DNA from: CBDCYH01 sp965224105 | GTDB taxonomy: Bacteria > Bacteroidota > Rhodothermia > Rhodothermales > JABDKH01 | Direction of reading: 5' to 3' | DNA: 64,000 nucleotides | Assembly (NCBI GenBank): GCA_965224105.1 | Contig: CBDCYH010000002.1 | Location: forward strand, 930,001-994,000 | The notes under the pieces: generated by a model | Seen by the model: the letters and a program-made list of their open reading frames with translations, nothing else | The model's database searches: none | Told to the model about the DNA's origin: nothing | Program-made: the position numbers and the translations under genes | In this document: positions 43,964-53,688 of the stretch, piece after piece | How positions within the stretch are numbered: position 1 is the first letter of the stretch | Layout: each line of letters begins with the position of its first letter

Positions 43964-44363
43964 TACCCACTCTGTCGCGACAAGAAAAGTGATTCAACTC
44001 GTTTATTGAGTAGTGATAGTACCGAGAAATTGCCCTTGCTACAAGACAGCGTCCTACGCGGAATCCAAATTCCGTGGGAAACGTCGAAACATTAGAAACA
44101 ATCCGGGCTACATTTCAAGCCATTGGAGATTTAATATTTACGAGTAGGGCGACGGTCCCTCTTTCCGGATTGCTTATTGCTTGGAAAACTGTTAATTGAA
44201 GGATGTTTCCATCAAACCCAATCCTGCACACCAATAATTGCAATAATAGCAGGATTATCTATTCCCGTAATCGTTTCCGTAATTCATCGAGGCCTTCCCA
44301 TACCTAACACCCCATACCTAACACCTACGTACCCTGATTCTCTATCCAGAAACGCTAAACCTC
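43964..44363. other. Intergenic region before the second fusion gene, no gene seen
   Basis: About 400 bp, AT-richer than the flanks. It carries the tandem repeat at 44297-44324 and must hold the divergent promoters of mrdA and the gene at 44364. A plus-strand frame at 44177-44455 has no family resemblance. Confidence 0.45.
44297..44324. repeat. 14-bp tandem duplication
   Basis: Two exact head-to-tail copies of CCCATACCTAACAC, 40 bp before the start of the gene at 44364. It could alter spacing in the promoter or leader by slippage. Confidence 0.8.
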
Positions 44364-47300
44364 ATGTGTTCGATTATCCGGCGGTCAACCCTGCTCATTT
44401 TGATTATTGCAACAGTAGTTCCAGTTGCAAACGCCCAGTACTTCGGGAGGAATAAGGTCCAGTACGATCAGTTCGATTTCAGCATACTGGACTCTGAAAG
44501 GTTCGACATCTACTACTACGAGGAGGAGGCCGAGGCTGTGCAGGACGCAGCCCGGATGGCAGAGCGCTGGTACCGAAGGCACTCACGTACCTACCTGCGC
44601 GAGTTCCGCGAAACGAAACCCCTCATCTTCTACGCCAACGACGCCGACTTCCAGCAGACCAATGCTATTAGAGGTAGCATTGGACAGGGCACCGGTGGTG
44701 TCACTGAAAGTCTCAAAGAGCGGGTCATCATGCCCCTCACCGGATTGTATTCGGAGACGGATCACGTCCTTGGTCACGAACTGGTCCACTCGTTTCAGTA
44801 TGACATTGCGCTCAACAATACCGACACAACCGGCTTTGCGCTGCAGCTCCTGCCGCTCTGGCTAGTGGAAGGTACGGCTGAGTATTTGTCCGTCGGACGC
44901 GACGATCCGCACACCGCGATGTGGCTGCGCGATTCAGCCATCCGCGACGATCTGCCTACCATCGATCAGCTAACTAATTCCTACAAATACTTTCCCTACC
45001 GATTTGGCCAAGCGTACATGGCCTACGTGGGCGGCAAATATGGAGACGCGGCAGTCGCCAACATCTACAAGCTTGGAGGCAAAGTCGGACTCGACTCTGC
45101 ATTTGTGTACACCGTCGGACTCAAGCCAGACTCGCTCTCCAATGAGTGGATTGCTGCCGTCAAGGACGCGTATCTGCCGCTGGTAGAAAACCGGGTAGAC
45201 CCCGACAGTCTCGGCCGTCTTGTCGTTGGAAAGAAAATCGACGGCGCCGGCATTCATATTTCCCCAACCATCAGTCCAGATGGAAAATGGATCGCGTTCC
45301 TTTCCGAGAAGGACATCTTCAACATAAACCTTTTCATCGCGGACGCGGAAACAGGTAAGATTGTAAAGAAGCTAAAGAGCACGAATCGCGATCCTCATTT
45401 CGATAGCATCCGTTTCATCAACTCAGCTGGCAGCTGGTCTCCAGACGGTACCCGCTTTGCATTTGTCACCTTTGTTCAGGGCGACAACGAGCTGGCGATT
45501 ATGGACTGGAGGAAGGGATCTATCGAGCGTCGTATTTCCATCGCGGGTGTAACCGCGTTATCAAACCCAGCGTGGTCTCCGGATGGTAACCAGATTGCGT
45601 TCTCCGGGATGGACGGCGGCATATCCGATCTCTACATATTTGACCTTCCGACAAATGAAGTTCGCCAACTGACAAACGACCGCTTCGGCGATCTGCAACC
45701 AACGTGGTCGCCGGACGGGAAAAAGATTGCCTTTGTCTCGGATCGCGGAGAAAACGGAACGAACTTCGAAGAGCTCTCTTTTGCGAAAGTTCGACTCGCC
45801 GTTATCGACGTTGAATCCGAAGAGATCGAATCTATTGTTCCGTTCCCGGGTGCACGACACCATAACCCGCAGTACTCTCCGGATGGACGTAGCCTGTTCT
45901 TCATTTCGGACTATGAAGGGTTCAAAGACGTCTACCGTTATGACCTGGGCGAGCGGGCAACCTACCGGATAACCAACCTTAAGACAGGCGTCTCGGGGAT
46001 CACTTCATTATCGCCTGCTATGACCGTCGCTGCCCAGAGCGGAAGGATGGCGTTTAGCGTATTCAAGAACAACGAATACGATGTCTTCGCTCTTGAATCG
46101 GATGAGACCGTCGGGACAAGGGTCGACATGAATACCGAACGCTCGATGGCAGGGATTCTGCCACCCCGTGGAAGCCTGAACAGCGGGCTGGTGAGCAACT
46201 ATCTTGACGACCCGCTAACAGGTCTACCGGATCCGCAAGAGTATCCTTCCCGCTCGTACAAGCCTGGCTTGAAGCTCGATTTTGTCGCCCCACCATCTGT
46301 AGGGGTTACTGCCGGTGGACCATTTGGTACTGGCGTGGCAGGTGGCGTTGCATTCTTTTTCAGTGACATGCTCGGCAATCACAACCTCGCAGTGGTCGCC
46401 CAGGCAAACGGGACGTTCAAAGATGTGGGCGGCGAAGTGTCCTATATCAACCAGAAGCGCCGATTCAATTACGGTGCATCTGCCGGGCATATCCCATACT
46501 TGATTGGAGGCGCGCTCCAATTCGACAATAACCAGGATGGTTTTGTTGATCAGATCGACCTCATCCGGCAGCGCATCTTCATCGACAGAGCCAGCATTAA
46601 CGGCTCATACCCACTGTCAACAACTAGAAGATTCGACATCTCGTCCGGCTTCGTGCGCTATGGTTTTGACTACGAAGTTGAAAGATATTTCCAGAACGGA
46701 GAGCGAGAAAAAGTAAAACTGGATTCACCAGACCCTATTTACTTCTTCCAGGGGGATCTTTCGTTTGTGGGCGACTACGCTAACTTCGCCTTTACATCTC
46801 CAGTGCAGGGAGGTCGGTACAGATTCTCGGTGTCACCCTTTGTTGGATCAGAATCATTCCTGCGCGTCCTGGCAGACTATCGTCGATACAAATTCGCCCG
46901 CCCGGTGACCTTCGCAGTCCGCGGCCTGCACGTCGGGAATTATTTTGCTGATGATGCGAATCCGGAAAACTCGTTGTTCAGTCAGGAATACCTGGGCTAC
47001 TCGAATTCGCTGACGTTCCTCCGCGGATACAGTTTCTCTTCCTTCGAGGTGGGTGAATGTGCAACCACCGCACCTTGCGTGTACGATAACCTGCTTGGAT
47101 CGAGATTGGCGCTGGCAAGCGCCGAGGTGCGCTTACCAGTGCTGGGCTCACGAAACTTTGGTCTAATCAACTTCCCATATCTGCCAACAGAAATCTCGCT
47201 CTTTACAGACGCAGGACTTGCATGGTCCAAGGGCGAAAAACCAAGACTTGCCTGGGATCGCGAAGCGTCCCGAGCAACACCCTTGGTCAGTTCGGGAGTG

Positions 47301-47414
47301 GCGACCCGGTTCAACTTGTTAGGCTATATGGTATTCGAAATCTATTACGCTTATCCGTGGCAACGTGAATCAAAAGGCGGACACTTTGGCCTCCAGCTGA
47401 TCCCTGGCTGGTAA
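44364..47414 (+). CDS. Zinc peptidase - TolB propeller - Omp85-like barrel fusion (paralogue)
   Basis: A 1016-residue secreted protein with the same order of parts as 13001-15934. After a signal peptide ending ANA (about 1-24) comes a gluzincin-like domain with HELVH at 138-142 and a likely Glu169 in LVEGTAEYLS. At least five TolB-like blades follow (SPDGKWIAFL, SPDGTRFAFV, SPDGNQIAFS, SPDGKKIAFV, SPDGRSLFFI). The C-terminus is Omp85/D15-like, with LRGYS (886-890) and a final strand LQLIPGW. A rho-independent terminator follows. Function unknown. Confidence 0.8.
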   Translation: MCSIIRRSTLLILIIATVVPVANAQYFGRNKVQYDQFDFSILDSERFDIYYYEEEAEAVQDAARMAERWYRRHSRTYLREFRETKPLIFYANDADFQQTNAIRGSIGQGTGGVTESLKERVIMPLTGLYSETDHVLGHELVHSFQYDIALNNTDTTGFALQLLPLWLVEGTAEYLSVGRDDPHTAMWLRDSAIRDDLPTIDQLTNSYKYFPYRFGQAYMAYVGGKYGDAAVANIYKLGGKVGLDSAFVYTVGLKPDSLSNEWIAAVKDAYLPLVENRVDPDSLGRLVVGKKIDGAGIHISPTISPDGKWIAFLSEKDIFNINLFIADAETGKIVKKLKSTNRDPHFDSIRFINSAGSWSPDGTRFAFVTFVQGDNELAIMDWRKGSIERRISIAGVTALSNPAWSPDGNQIAFSGMDGGISDLYIFDLPTNEVRQLTNDRFGDLQPTWSPDGKKIAFVSDRGENGTNFEELSFAKVRLAVIDVESEEIESIVPFPGARHHNPQYSPDGRSLFFISDYEGFKDVYRYDLGERATYRITNLKTGVSGITSLSPAMTVAAQSGRMAFSVFKNNEYDVFALESDETVGTRVDMNTERSMAGILPPRGSLNSGLVSNYLDDPLTGLPDPQEYPSRSYKPGLKLDFVAPPSVGVTAGGPFGTGVAGGVAFFFSDMLGNHNLAVVAQANGTFKDVGGEVSYINQKRRFNYGASAGHIPYLIGGALQFDNNQDGFVDQIDLIRQRIFIDRASINGSYPLSTTRRFDISSGFVRYGFDYEVERYFQNGEREKVKLDSPDPIYFFQGDLSFVGDYANFAFTSPVQGGRYRFSVSPFVGSESFLRVLADYRRYKFARPVTFAVRGLHVGNYFADDANPENSLFSQEYLGYSNSLTFLRGYSFSSFEVGECATTAPCVYDNLLGSRLALASAEVRLPVLGSRNFGLINFPYLPTEISLFTDAGLAWSKGEKPRLAWDREASRATPLVSSGVATRFNLLGYMVFEIYYAYPWQRESKGGHFGLQLIPGW

Positions 47415-47424
47415 CGTAACTACC

Positions 47425-47471
47425 CGCGGCCGTCTCGAATTTCTACGTCAGGCGGCCGTTTTGTATTTTTT
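47425..47471 (+). terminator. Rho-independent terminator after the fusion gene
   Basis: CGGCCGTC (from 47427) pairs with GGCGGCCG (with one G-U pair), followed by TTTTGTATTTTTT. It lies 13 bp past the stop of the gene ending at 47414. Confidence 0.8.
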
Positions 47472-47504
47472 GGGAAGAGCTTTCGAACGTCTACCCCGTG
47501 GTTC

Positions 47505-48632
47505 GTGTATCAACAACTCCGGCCCCTCCTTTTTTCGCTAAGCGCTGAGTCTGCGCACAACCTCGTCTTTCGCGCAACGCGAGCCGTCAATCCGTTCCTT
47601 CCATCGGCCCTTTTGGGGGGACACCAGTTTACCCATCCCTCCATCCAGCAAAAACTCTGGGGGCTGGAGTTCGACAATCCAGTGGGTCTGGCTGCCGGGA
47701 TGGACAAAAATGCGCTACTAACCCACTTCTGGCCAAAGATCGGGTTTGGTTTTGTCGAGATCGGATCCGTGTCCGCCCTGTTGTCCAAAGGGAATCCGAA
47801 ACCCCGCTCATTCAGGCTGGAAGCGGACGAGGCGATTATCAACCGAATGGGCCTAAACAACCACGGAGCAAAGAAAATCTCGGCGCGCCTGAAGCGACAG
47901 CTCCGAAAATCCACCGTCCCCGTCGGCATTAACCTGGCAAAGACGCATGATCCTCGCATCATGGGGACTTCTGCCGTGGAGGACTTCCGGGTGTGCTACA
48001 GTAAGCTGGCTCCTCACTGCTCGTACGTCACGCTGAATATCTCGTGCCCTAACACAGAGGAAGGCAAAACGTTTGAAGACCCTCAGGCCCTGTACGATCT
48101 CCTCTCGGCGATCCGGCGTCAACGCAAAGAGCAAAATCTGCTGGATACGCCTGTCCTGGTTAAGTTCTCTCCGCCAGAGGATAACCAGTTTGTTTACGAC
48201 AGCCGTTTTGAAGAACTCGTTAGTGTTGCCACCTTGTTTAGGGTGGACGGCATTGTGGCAACCAACACGGCCTCCGACAGGAAAGGATTGACAGCATCAG
48301 ATGACCAGATATCCGAGATTGGACAAGGAGGGATGTCGGGGAAACCACTTCGCAGACGATCAACAGCACTCATCGCCTACTTGTACGGCCAGACGGGTGG
48401 GCAAATCCCCATTATTGGCGTGGGTGGAGTGAGTTCTGCCGAATCAGCGTATGAAAAGATCCTGGCTGGAGCTTCATTGGTCCAGCTATATACCGCGTTG
48501 GTGTACCAGGGCCCTAAAATCGCTTCGACCATCAATCGTGGCCTTGTAGATTTACTCAACCGAGATGGCTTTTCCCACCTTTCTGAAGCGATTGGAAAAC
48601 ACGCTGTCGACCTGTCATCCTCACCATTGTAG
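47505..48632 (+). CDS. pyrD: Quinone-dependent dihydroorotate dehydrogenase (class 2)
   Basis: A 375-residue FMN enzyme oxidising dihydroorotate to orotate in pyrimidine synthesis. It has the N-terminal helical membrane-associated region of class 2 enzymes, then LEFDNPVGLAAGMDKNALL, FVEIGSVSALLSKGNPKPR, INRMGLNNHGA and NISCPNTEEG (catalytic Ser in SCPN), and ends with an IIGVGGV-type phosphate-binding block. Translation starts at GTG 47505. Confidence 0.93.
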   Translation: MYQQLRPLLFSLSAESAHNLVFRATRAVNPFLPSALLGGHQFTHPSIQQKLWGLEFDNPVGLAAGMDKNALLTHFWPKIGFGFVEIGSVSALLSKGNPKPRSFRLEADEAIINRMGLNNHGAKKISARLKRQLRKSTVPVGINLAKTHDPRIMGTSAVEDFRVCYSKLAPHCSYVTLNISCPNTEEGKTFEDPQALYDLLSAIRRQRKEQNLLDTPVLVKFSPPEDNQFVYDSRFEELVSVATLFRVDGIVATNTASDRKGLTASDDQISEIGQGGMSGKPLRRRSTALIAYLYGQTGGQIPIIGVGGVSSAESAYEKILAGASLVQLYTALVYQGPKIASTINRGLVDLLNRDGFSHLSEAIGKHAVDLSSSPL

Positions 48633-48708
48633 ACTCTCGTGCTCCAGCCTATTGGATAATCTCTGCATGGTGATTACACTAATGGAATCGTAGACAAATT
48701 GCTTAAAT

Positions 48709-50601
48709 ATGGGCGCTGTTGTTGATTTCAAGACTATTCCCGAGCTGTTTCACAATTTGGTTGAGCGAAGCCAGGGGAAGAACGAAACCGTCCTGCGGTA
48801 CAAAGACAAGAAGTCCAAAAAATGGATTGATATCGGATTCGACGAGTTAGAGGATCAGGTACGATCTTTTGCGTCCTTCCTTTACGCGCGCGGAATAAGG
48901 AAAGGAGACCGCGTTGCTATCCTGTCTGAAAACCGTCCGGAATGGATGATCGCAGATCTGGCGACCCACGAAATTGGCGGTGTAAACGTTTCGCTGTACA
49001 CGTCATTACCGACGGCACAGGCCGCCTACATTATCCAGGACAGCGGGGCCAAACTGTTCATCGTTTCCAGCGGCATCCAGCTAAAAAAAGCTGTTGAGAT
49101 GTTTGACGACTGCCCGGAAGTGAACCTGGTCGTCACCATGTCGGAAATGAGGAAAGAGTATCCCGACTATGTCGTTTCGTGGGATGATGCAATGGCGGAA
49201 GGAGCGGCCAAGGCTGACGAGTTGGCGGATAAGATTGGTGAGCTTCGAGCAGCAGTCGACGAGAACGATGTGTGCGTTCTTATTTATACGAGCGGCACAA
49301 CTGGAAATCCAAAAGGCGTGATGCTTACGCACAAGAACTTCTGTTCGAACGCTAAGAGCGCGCTGGGTGTTGTACCGTTCGGACCGGGCGATCACCATTT
49401 ATCCTTCCTGCCTCTCTGCCATTCGTTTGAACGCACGGCCGGTTACCTGGCAGTTCTTGCGGCGGGTGCAAAAATCAGTTTTGCCGAAAGTATCGACACG
49501 GTCAATAGAAACCTGCTGGAGGTAAAGCCGACCGTAATGATCTCCGTTCCACGCTTGTTCGAAAGGATCTACAACACGATTGCCAAGTCCGTTAAAGAAG
49601 GTCCGGCTGTTAAGCAGTTTCTGTTCGAATGGTCGGTAACCAGCGGACGCAAAGCTGCTCTCGCGCGTCGCAATGGTGGGCTGGAGCGCCATCCGGTTCT
49701 CCGGCTGCGATCTGCGATTGCGCACCGGTTGGTATTCGAGAAGCTGCACGAAAAACTTGGCGGCAACCTCCGCTTTGCAGTATCCGGAGGCGCAGCCCTT
49801 CCGAAGGACATCGGTGAGTTTTTCGAAGCCGCGGGAATTGTCATCATCGAAGGCTACGGCCTGACAGAAACGTCGCCTGTCCTCTCCGTGAGCCCAAACA
49901 ACGCACCGATGTTCGGACGAGTAGGGCACATTATCCCCGGCGTTACCGTTGCGATCCAGCGGTTAAGCGATGGGTCAATCGTGGGAAGCCTGTCTGGCGA
50001 GGACTATCCGTCAAGTCTCACCACCGAGGAAGGCGAGATCGTTGCCAAGGGGCCGAACATCATGAAAGGCTACTGGAACGATGAAGAGTCCACACGCCAG
50101 GCCATTGATCCCGACGGATGGTACCACACGGGTGATGTCGGGAGATTTGTGGACGGGTACCTCCAGATCACAGATCGTATCAAGCATATGATCGTGTCCA
50201 AAGGGGGCAAGAATATTTATCCCGGCCCCATTGAAGACTCATTCAAGGTGCTCGCTGCCGTTGACCAGATAATGGTTGTTGGTGAGGGAAGAGAATACCT
50301 TACAGCGCTTGTGGTGCCCGACATGGAAGCGCTTGCTCAATTTGCTAAAGAGAAAGGGATTGCCCACGCTTCCGACGACGACCTCATCAAGTCCAATGAG
50401 GTTCAGGCCATGTTCAAAAAAACATTCCGCGACTACTCGAAGTCGGTTGCCGCTCACGAAAAAATCCGTGACTTTCGGGTCATTCTTGACCCGTTCAGTG
50501 TCGAGAACGGCCTGCTGACGCCGACGCTTAAACCCCGAAGAAGACAAATCAGCAATCACTATGAAGAACTGATCGACGGGATGTATGCAGGCATCGTGTG
50601 A
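48709..50601 (+). CDS. Long-chain acyl-CoA ligase (AMP-forming)
   Basis: A 630-residue AMP-binding enzyme of the long-chain fatty-acid CoA ligase type. The P-loop YTSGTTGNPKG is at 193-203, with later blocks EGYGLTETSPVLSVSP and YHTGDVGRFVDGYLQITDRIKHMIVSKGGKNIYPGPIE. The C-terminal lysine domain is present. It is followed 88 bp later by a GH3-type gene, also acyl-adenylating, suggesting a shared acyl substrate or pathway. Confidence 0.92.
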   Translation: MGAVVDFKTIPELFHNLVERSQGKNETVLRYKDKKSKKWIDIGFDELEDQVRSFASFLYARGIRKGDRVAILSENRPEWMIADLATHEIGGVNVSLYTSLPTAQAAYIIQDSGAKLFIVSSGIQLKKAVEMFDDCPEVNLVVTMSEMRKEYPDYVVSWDDAMAEGAAKADELADKIGELRAAVDENDVCVLIYTSGTTGNPKGVMLTHKNFCSNAKSALGVVPFGPGDHHLSFLPLCHSFERTAGYLAVLAAGAKISFAESIDTVNRNLLEVKPTVMISVPRLFERIYNTIAKSVKEGPAVKQFLFEWSVTSGRKAALARRNGGLERHPVLRLRSAIAHRLVFEKLHEKLGGNLRFAVSGGAALPKDIGEFFEAAGIVIIEGYGLTETSPVLSVSPNNAPMFGRVGHIIPGVTVAIQRLSDGSIVGSLSGEDYPSSLTTEEGEIVAKGPNIMKGYWNDEESTRQAIDPDGWYHTGDVGRFVDGYLQITDRIKHMIVSKGGKNIYPGPIEDSFKVLAAVDQIMVVGEGREYLTALVVPDMEALAQFAKEKGIAHASDDDLIKSNEVQAMFKKTFRDYSKSVAAHEKIRDFRVILDPFSVENGLLTPTLKPRRRQISNHYEELIDGMYAGIV

Positions 50602-50689
50602 CGCTCGCGCATTGTCATGTAGTACCCTTTGGTTCCGGCGAGCCAATCGAACGGAAGATGTTTCCTAGTTTGTAATCGCAGCTTCATCT

Positions 50690-52228
50690 TTGTCAGTGCT
50701 CTCAAACATTATTCGGGCTGCGAACCCCCGTCCGCTGAGGACTATCCGATCGTTTCTCGCGGATCCCATTGGGACGCAAAAACGCGCGCTAGTCCAGCTA
50801 CTCACAGCCGCATCCTCAACTGCCTGGGGAAAGCGCTATAGCTTTTCCGATTTGCTGCAATCGGATGATGTTGTCCGAGCGTATCGGGATGCGGTACCCA
50901 TTCACACGTACGACGACATCAAGGAGTCTTGCTGGGAGATGCGACGTGGAGGGGCTGATGTGATGTGGCCCGGCAAGGTGCAAAACTTTGCAGCTTCCAG
51001 TGGCACCACCTCACAAGGTCGGATCATTCCCATCTCGCCAGAGGCGATAGACAATAACCGGCGATTTAGTGTTGGTGTTGGATTAAACTACCTCAGTCAA
51101 ACGGGCAACAGCGATTTCCTCTTTGGAAAACTACTGATGCTTCCAGGATGGATCGAAGACGATGAATTCAGCCCGCGCACACGATTAGGGCAAATCAGCG
51201 GAATCCTCGCCGAGAATGCACCGTGGTACGTCAGGAAATATCAGAGAGCCATTCCTGATTCGCTCGCGACGATCCCCGACTGGGATGAGAAAATGGCGGT
51301 GATAACCGATCATGTCATCGGTCAGAATATTTCCATGGCGGCGTTTGCACCAAGTTGGGGGCAGGTTCTTTTTCGGATGGTCCTGGACAGGTACAATCAG
51401 CAACACGAACGGAAGGTTCGATACATTTCAGAAATCTGGCCTAACCTTCGCCTGGTTGTAACGGGAGGAGTGGCACTGGACAGCTACCGGGGGATCCTTG
51501 GTAATCTGATTGGCGACTCCGATGTCGACCTGCTCGAAACGTATGGAGCCTCCGAAGGCTTTATGGCGTTTCAGTATGACAGGGATCATCGCGACCTCAC
51601 CTTGCATCTCGACTGCGGCGTTTACCACGAATATGTAAAGCTTGACGAGCTCAGAGATGAACAGCCTCGCAGGTACGCATTGGATGAGGTAGAGATCGGA
51701 GTGCGGTACGCGCCTATTATTACTTCTTCGAGCGGATTGTGGGCGTATGAACTTGGGGATGTTGTGATGTTCACCAGCCTGGATCCATTCCGGATTCGCG
51801 TTACCGGTAGAACGGTGGAGATGCTTGACAAGTATGGCGAAGCGGTGTTTGGTGATGAGGCGCACAAGGCACTGGGGCAAACTTGTAAGATGACAGATGC
51901 CCGCGTGCTTAATTATCATGTCACGCACGTCCTCACCGAAGGTGCAAAAATTCCTGCGCATCAATGGTTGATCGAGTTTGATCAGGAACCTGCAGACATG
52001 GCTCGATTCCGGCAGATGCTTGACACCAACCTTCGCCAGGCCGGGCACCACTATGATGATCGACGGGAGGGGCTTGCTTTCGAGAAACCCGAAATCGTTT
52101 CGTTGCCGCGCGGTACGTTTCAGCGGTGGCTCATTCAGTCCGGCAAGCGTGTTACCGCACAGACCAAGATCCCACGGATGCACGAGGAGAGGGTAATTGC
52201 GGATGCGGTGTTGGCTTTGGTGGAGTGA
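50690..52228 (+). CDS. GH3-family acyl-acid amido synthetase
   Basis: A 512-residue protein of the GH3 family (named after plant auxin-responsive proteins), which adenylates acids and joins them to amino acids. The ATP motif SSGTT is at 103-107, and the second family block is ETYGASEGFMAFQYD. Translation may start at TTG 50690 or GTG 50696, giving almost the same protein. Bacterial members are common in Bacteroidota, but the substrate here is unknown. Its stop is followed by the first repeat cluster. Confidence 0.9.
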   Translation: MSVLSNIIRAANPRPLRTIRSFLADPIGTQKRALVQLLTAASSTAWGKRYSFSDLLQSDDVVRAYRDAVPIHTYDDIKESCWEMRRGGADVMWPGKVQNFAASSGTTSQGRIIPISPEAIDNNRRFSVGVGLNYLSQTGNSDFLFGKLLMLPGWIEDDEFSPRTRLGQISGILAENAPWYVRKYQRAIPDSLATIPDWDEKMAVITDHVIGQNISMAAFAPSWGQVLFRMVLDRYNQQHERKVRYISEIWPNLRLVVTGGVALDSYRGILGNLIGDSDVDLLETYGASEGFMAFQYDRDHRDLTLHLDCGVYHEYVKLDELRDEQPRRYALDEVEIGVRYAPIITSSSGLWAYELGDVVMFTSLDPFRIRVTGRTVEMLDKYGEAVFGDEAHKALGQTCKMTDARVLNYHVTHVLTEGAKIPAHQWLIEFDQEPADMARFRQMLDTNLRQAGHHYDDRREGLAFEKPEIVSLPRGTFQRWLIQSGKRVTAQTKIPRMHEERVIADAVLALVE

Positions 52229-52281
52229 GGGTGGCTGCGGGACGACCGCGTGATAAGTCGCACGAAGCCGAGCTCTACATC

Positions 52282-52780
52282 ACGTCGCTTGCGGGCGGTT
52301 ACTGGCGCGTGGCAGTCTCCCAAAGAAACCTCGTCATTGCGAGCGGCTGTCGCCGCGTGGCAATCTCCCCAATGATGAGCACTTGTCGTTGGAGATCGCC
52401 GCGTCCGCGCTGCGGGATTCCTCGTAATGAATGCCTCAGCGGTGAGCGCCGCCTCCCACCTGTCATCCTGGCCCCCGATCCGGGATCCATGGAACGGTAA
52501 CGGCCACCACAAACTGTACGGATCCCGGATCACGTCCGGGATGACTGATTGGGTGGTGGGATGGCAATTCGGGGCAAACGAATAGCGCGGCGGTGACATG
52601 GGCCGTGCCCCTAGATGGAGATCCTCACGTCGCCCTTCGGGTCTCCTCAGGATGACGAGGTTTACTGGACCCCGAGCCAGGATCCATAGAACGGTGACGA
52701 CCAGCACAAACTGTAGGAATCCAGTGCCCGTAGATGGAGATCGCCGCGTCGCCCTCCGGGCTCGTCGCGATGACGAGTTG
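52282..52780. repeat. Mosaic intergenic repeat cluster 1
   Basis: A gene-free stretch built from modules that recur at 61940-62480. Module alpha (CGTCATTGCGAGCGGCT then GCCGCGTGGCAATCTCCC) is at about 52321-52370, with a worn copy before it. Module beta (GATGGAGATC, then a variable part, then GATGACGAG) is at about 52614 and 52733. Module gamma (GATCCATAGAACGGTGAC and AGCACAAACTGTA) is at about 52484 and 52680. Module delta (CCTCAGCGGTGA) is at about 52434. Several modules hold hairpins. Frames read through it, such as 52135-52785 minus, are by-products. Confidence 0.9.
52462..52545. repeat. Repeat unit with terminal inverted repeats
   Basis: About 84 bp with imperfect inverted ends of 26-27 bp (from GTCATCCTGG at 52462 to the closing CGTCCGGGATGAC). 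The right end contains a hairpin, ATCCCGGA and TCCGGGAT around TCACG (52522-52542). It resembles a small MITE or palindromic intergenic element. The matching right end at 62145-62170 has a compensatory change in the stem. Confidence 0.7.
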
Positions 52781-52848
52781 GGCATAGAGCACTAACCGAC
52801 CTTTGACTACCATCGCAATTACTCATATCCTCAAAAAAGAGGAACACC

Positions 52849-53682
52849 ATGCGCGATATAAAACAAACACTGTTCTCCCCGATACTCCTGGGGCTCCTGA
52901 TCCTGCTGACCGGTTGTGCCGAGAAGGCAATGCCGGAAAAGACAACGACCAACGACAATCCAGCCTTGACAGAAACTCCGCGAGAAGACACATCAGCAAC
53001 CAAAGTAGTTGAACCAATGCCTCCTGAGGTGAAGCAACCGTTTCGTATAGTGCCGCTTGAACCGATTGAAACCATTCGCGCGCGGGCGGAGAACGCGAGC
53101 CCCCCGACGGAGGAAGGCAAATTCCGGGACGCCGATCTGGTTGAGATCACCGACCTGGAGCCGACGATTAAACTGGACATCCGCTACGCGTCGGAAAACA
53201 ATTTCATGGGGTCGCAAATGTACCAGCAGGCCCGTGCTTTCCTTCAGCTCCCCGCCGCAGAAGCACTCGTTGCCGCGCACCGAGAACTTGAATCGCACGG
53301 GTTCGGAATTCTCGTTTACGATGGCTACCGCCCCTGGACAATTACCAAAATGTTTTGGGATGCCACTCCGAAGCACCAGCGCGATTTTGTAGCGAACCCC
53401 GCGGATGGGTCCCGTCACAACCGCGGGTGCGCGGTCGACATCGGATTGTATGACCTTCGAACAGGCGCTCCCGTTGAGATGCCGAGTGACTACGACGAAT
53501 TTACCGAGCGCGCCTACGTCAGCTATGCAAACGCCTCAGCCACCGCAAAAAACAACAGATCGTTACTGATACGCGTGATGGAGTCGCACGGCTTCAGCGT
53601 TTACTCGAAGGAGTGGTGGCATTTCGACTATGTCGACTGGCGGGAGTACCCGATCATCAACATCCCCTTCGAGGATTTGTAG
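52849..53682 (+). CDS. VanX-like D-Ala-D-Ala dipeptidase lipoprotein
   Basis: A 277-residue lipoprotein (lipobox LTGC) of the VanX/DdpX zinc dipeptidase family, which hydrolyses D-Ala-D-Ala. The zinc-site motifs are SRHNRGCAVDIGL (SxHxxGxAxD) and EWWHFDY (ExxH), with the VYDGYRPW block before them. Residues 30-100 form a Pro/Thr-rich linker. It stands alone, with no vanHA genes, so peptidoglycan turnover or nutrient use is more likely than glycopeptide resistance. AGAGG ribosome site before the ATG. Confidence 0.9.
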   Translation: MRDIKQTLFSPILLGLLILLTGCAEKAMPEKTTTNDNPALTETPREDTSATKVVEPMPPEVKQPFRIVPLEPIETIRARAENASPPTEEGKFRDADLVEITDLEPTIKLDIRYASENNFMGSQMYQQARAFLQLPAAEALVAAHRELESHGFGILVYDGYRPWTITKMFWDATPKHQRDFVANPADGSRHNRGCAVDIGLYDLRTGAPVEMPSDYDEFTERAYVSYANASATAKNNRSLLIRVMESHGFSVYSKEWWHFDYVDWREYPIINIPFEDL

Positions 53683-53688
53683 TCGCGT

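Noticed and set aside
52135..52785. Long minus-strand frame through repeat cluster 1 (216 codons)
   Set aside because: It lies over GH3 coding sequence and mosaic repeats, and its product is of the repeat-derived artefact type (for example GDCHAPVTARK).
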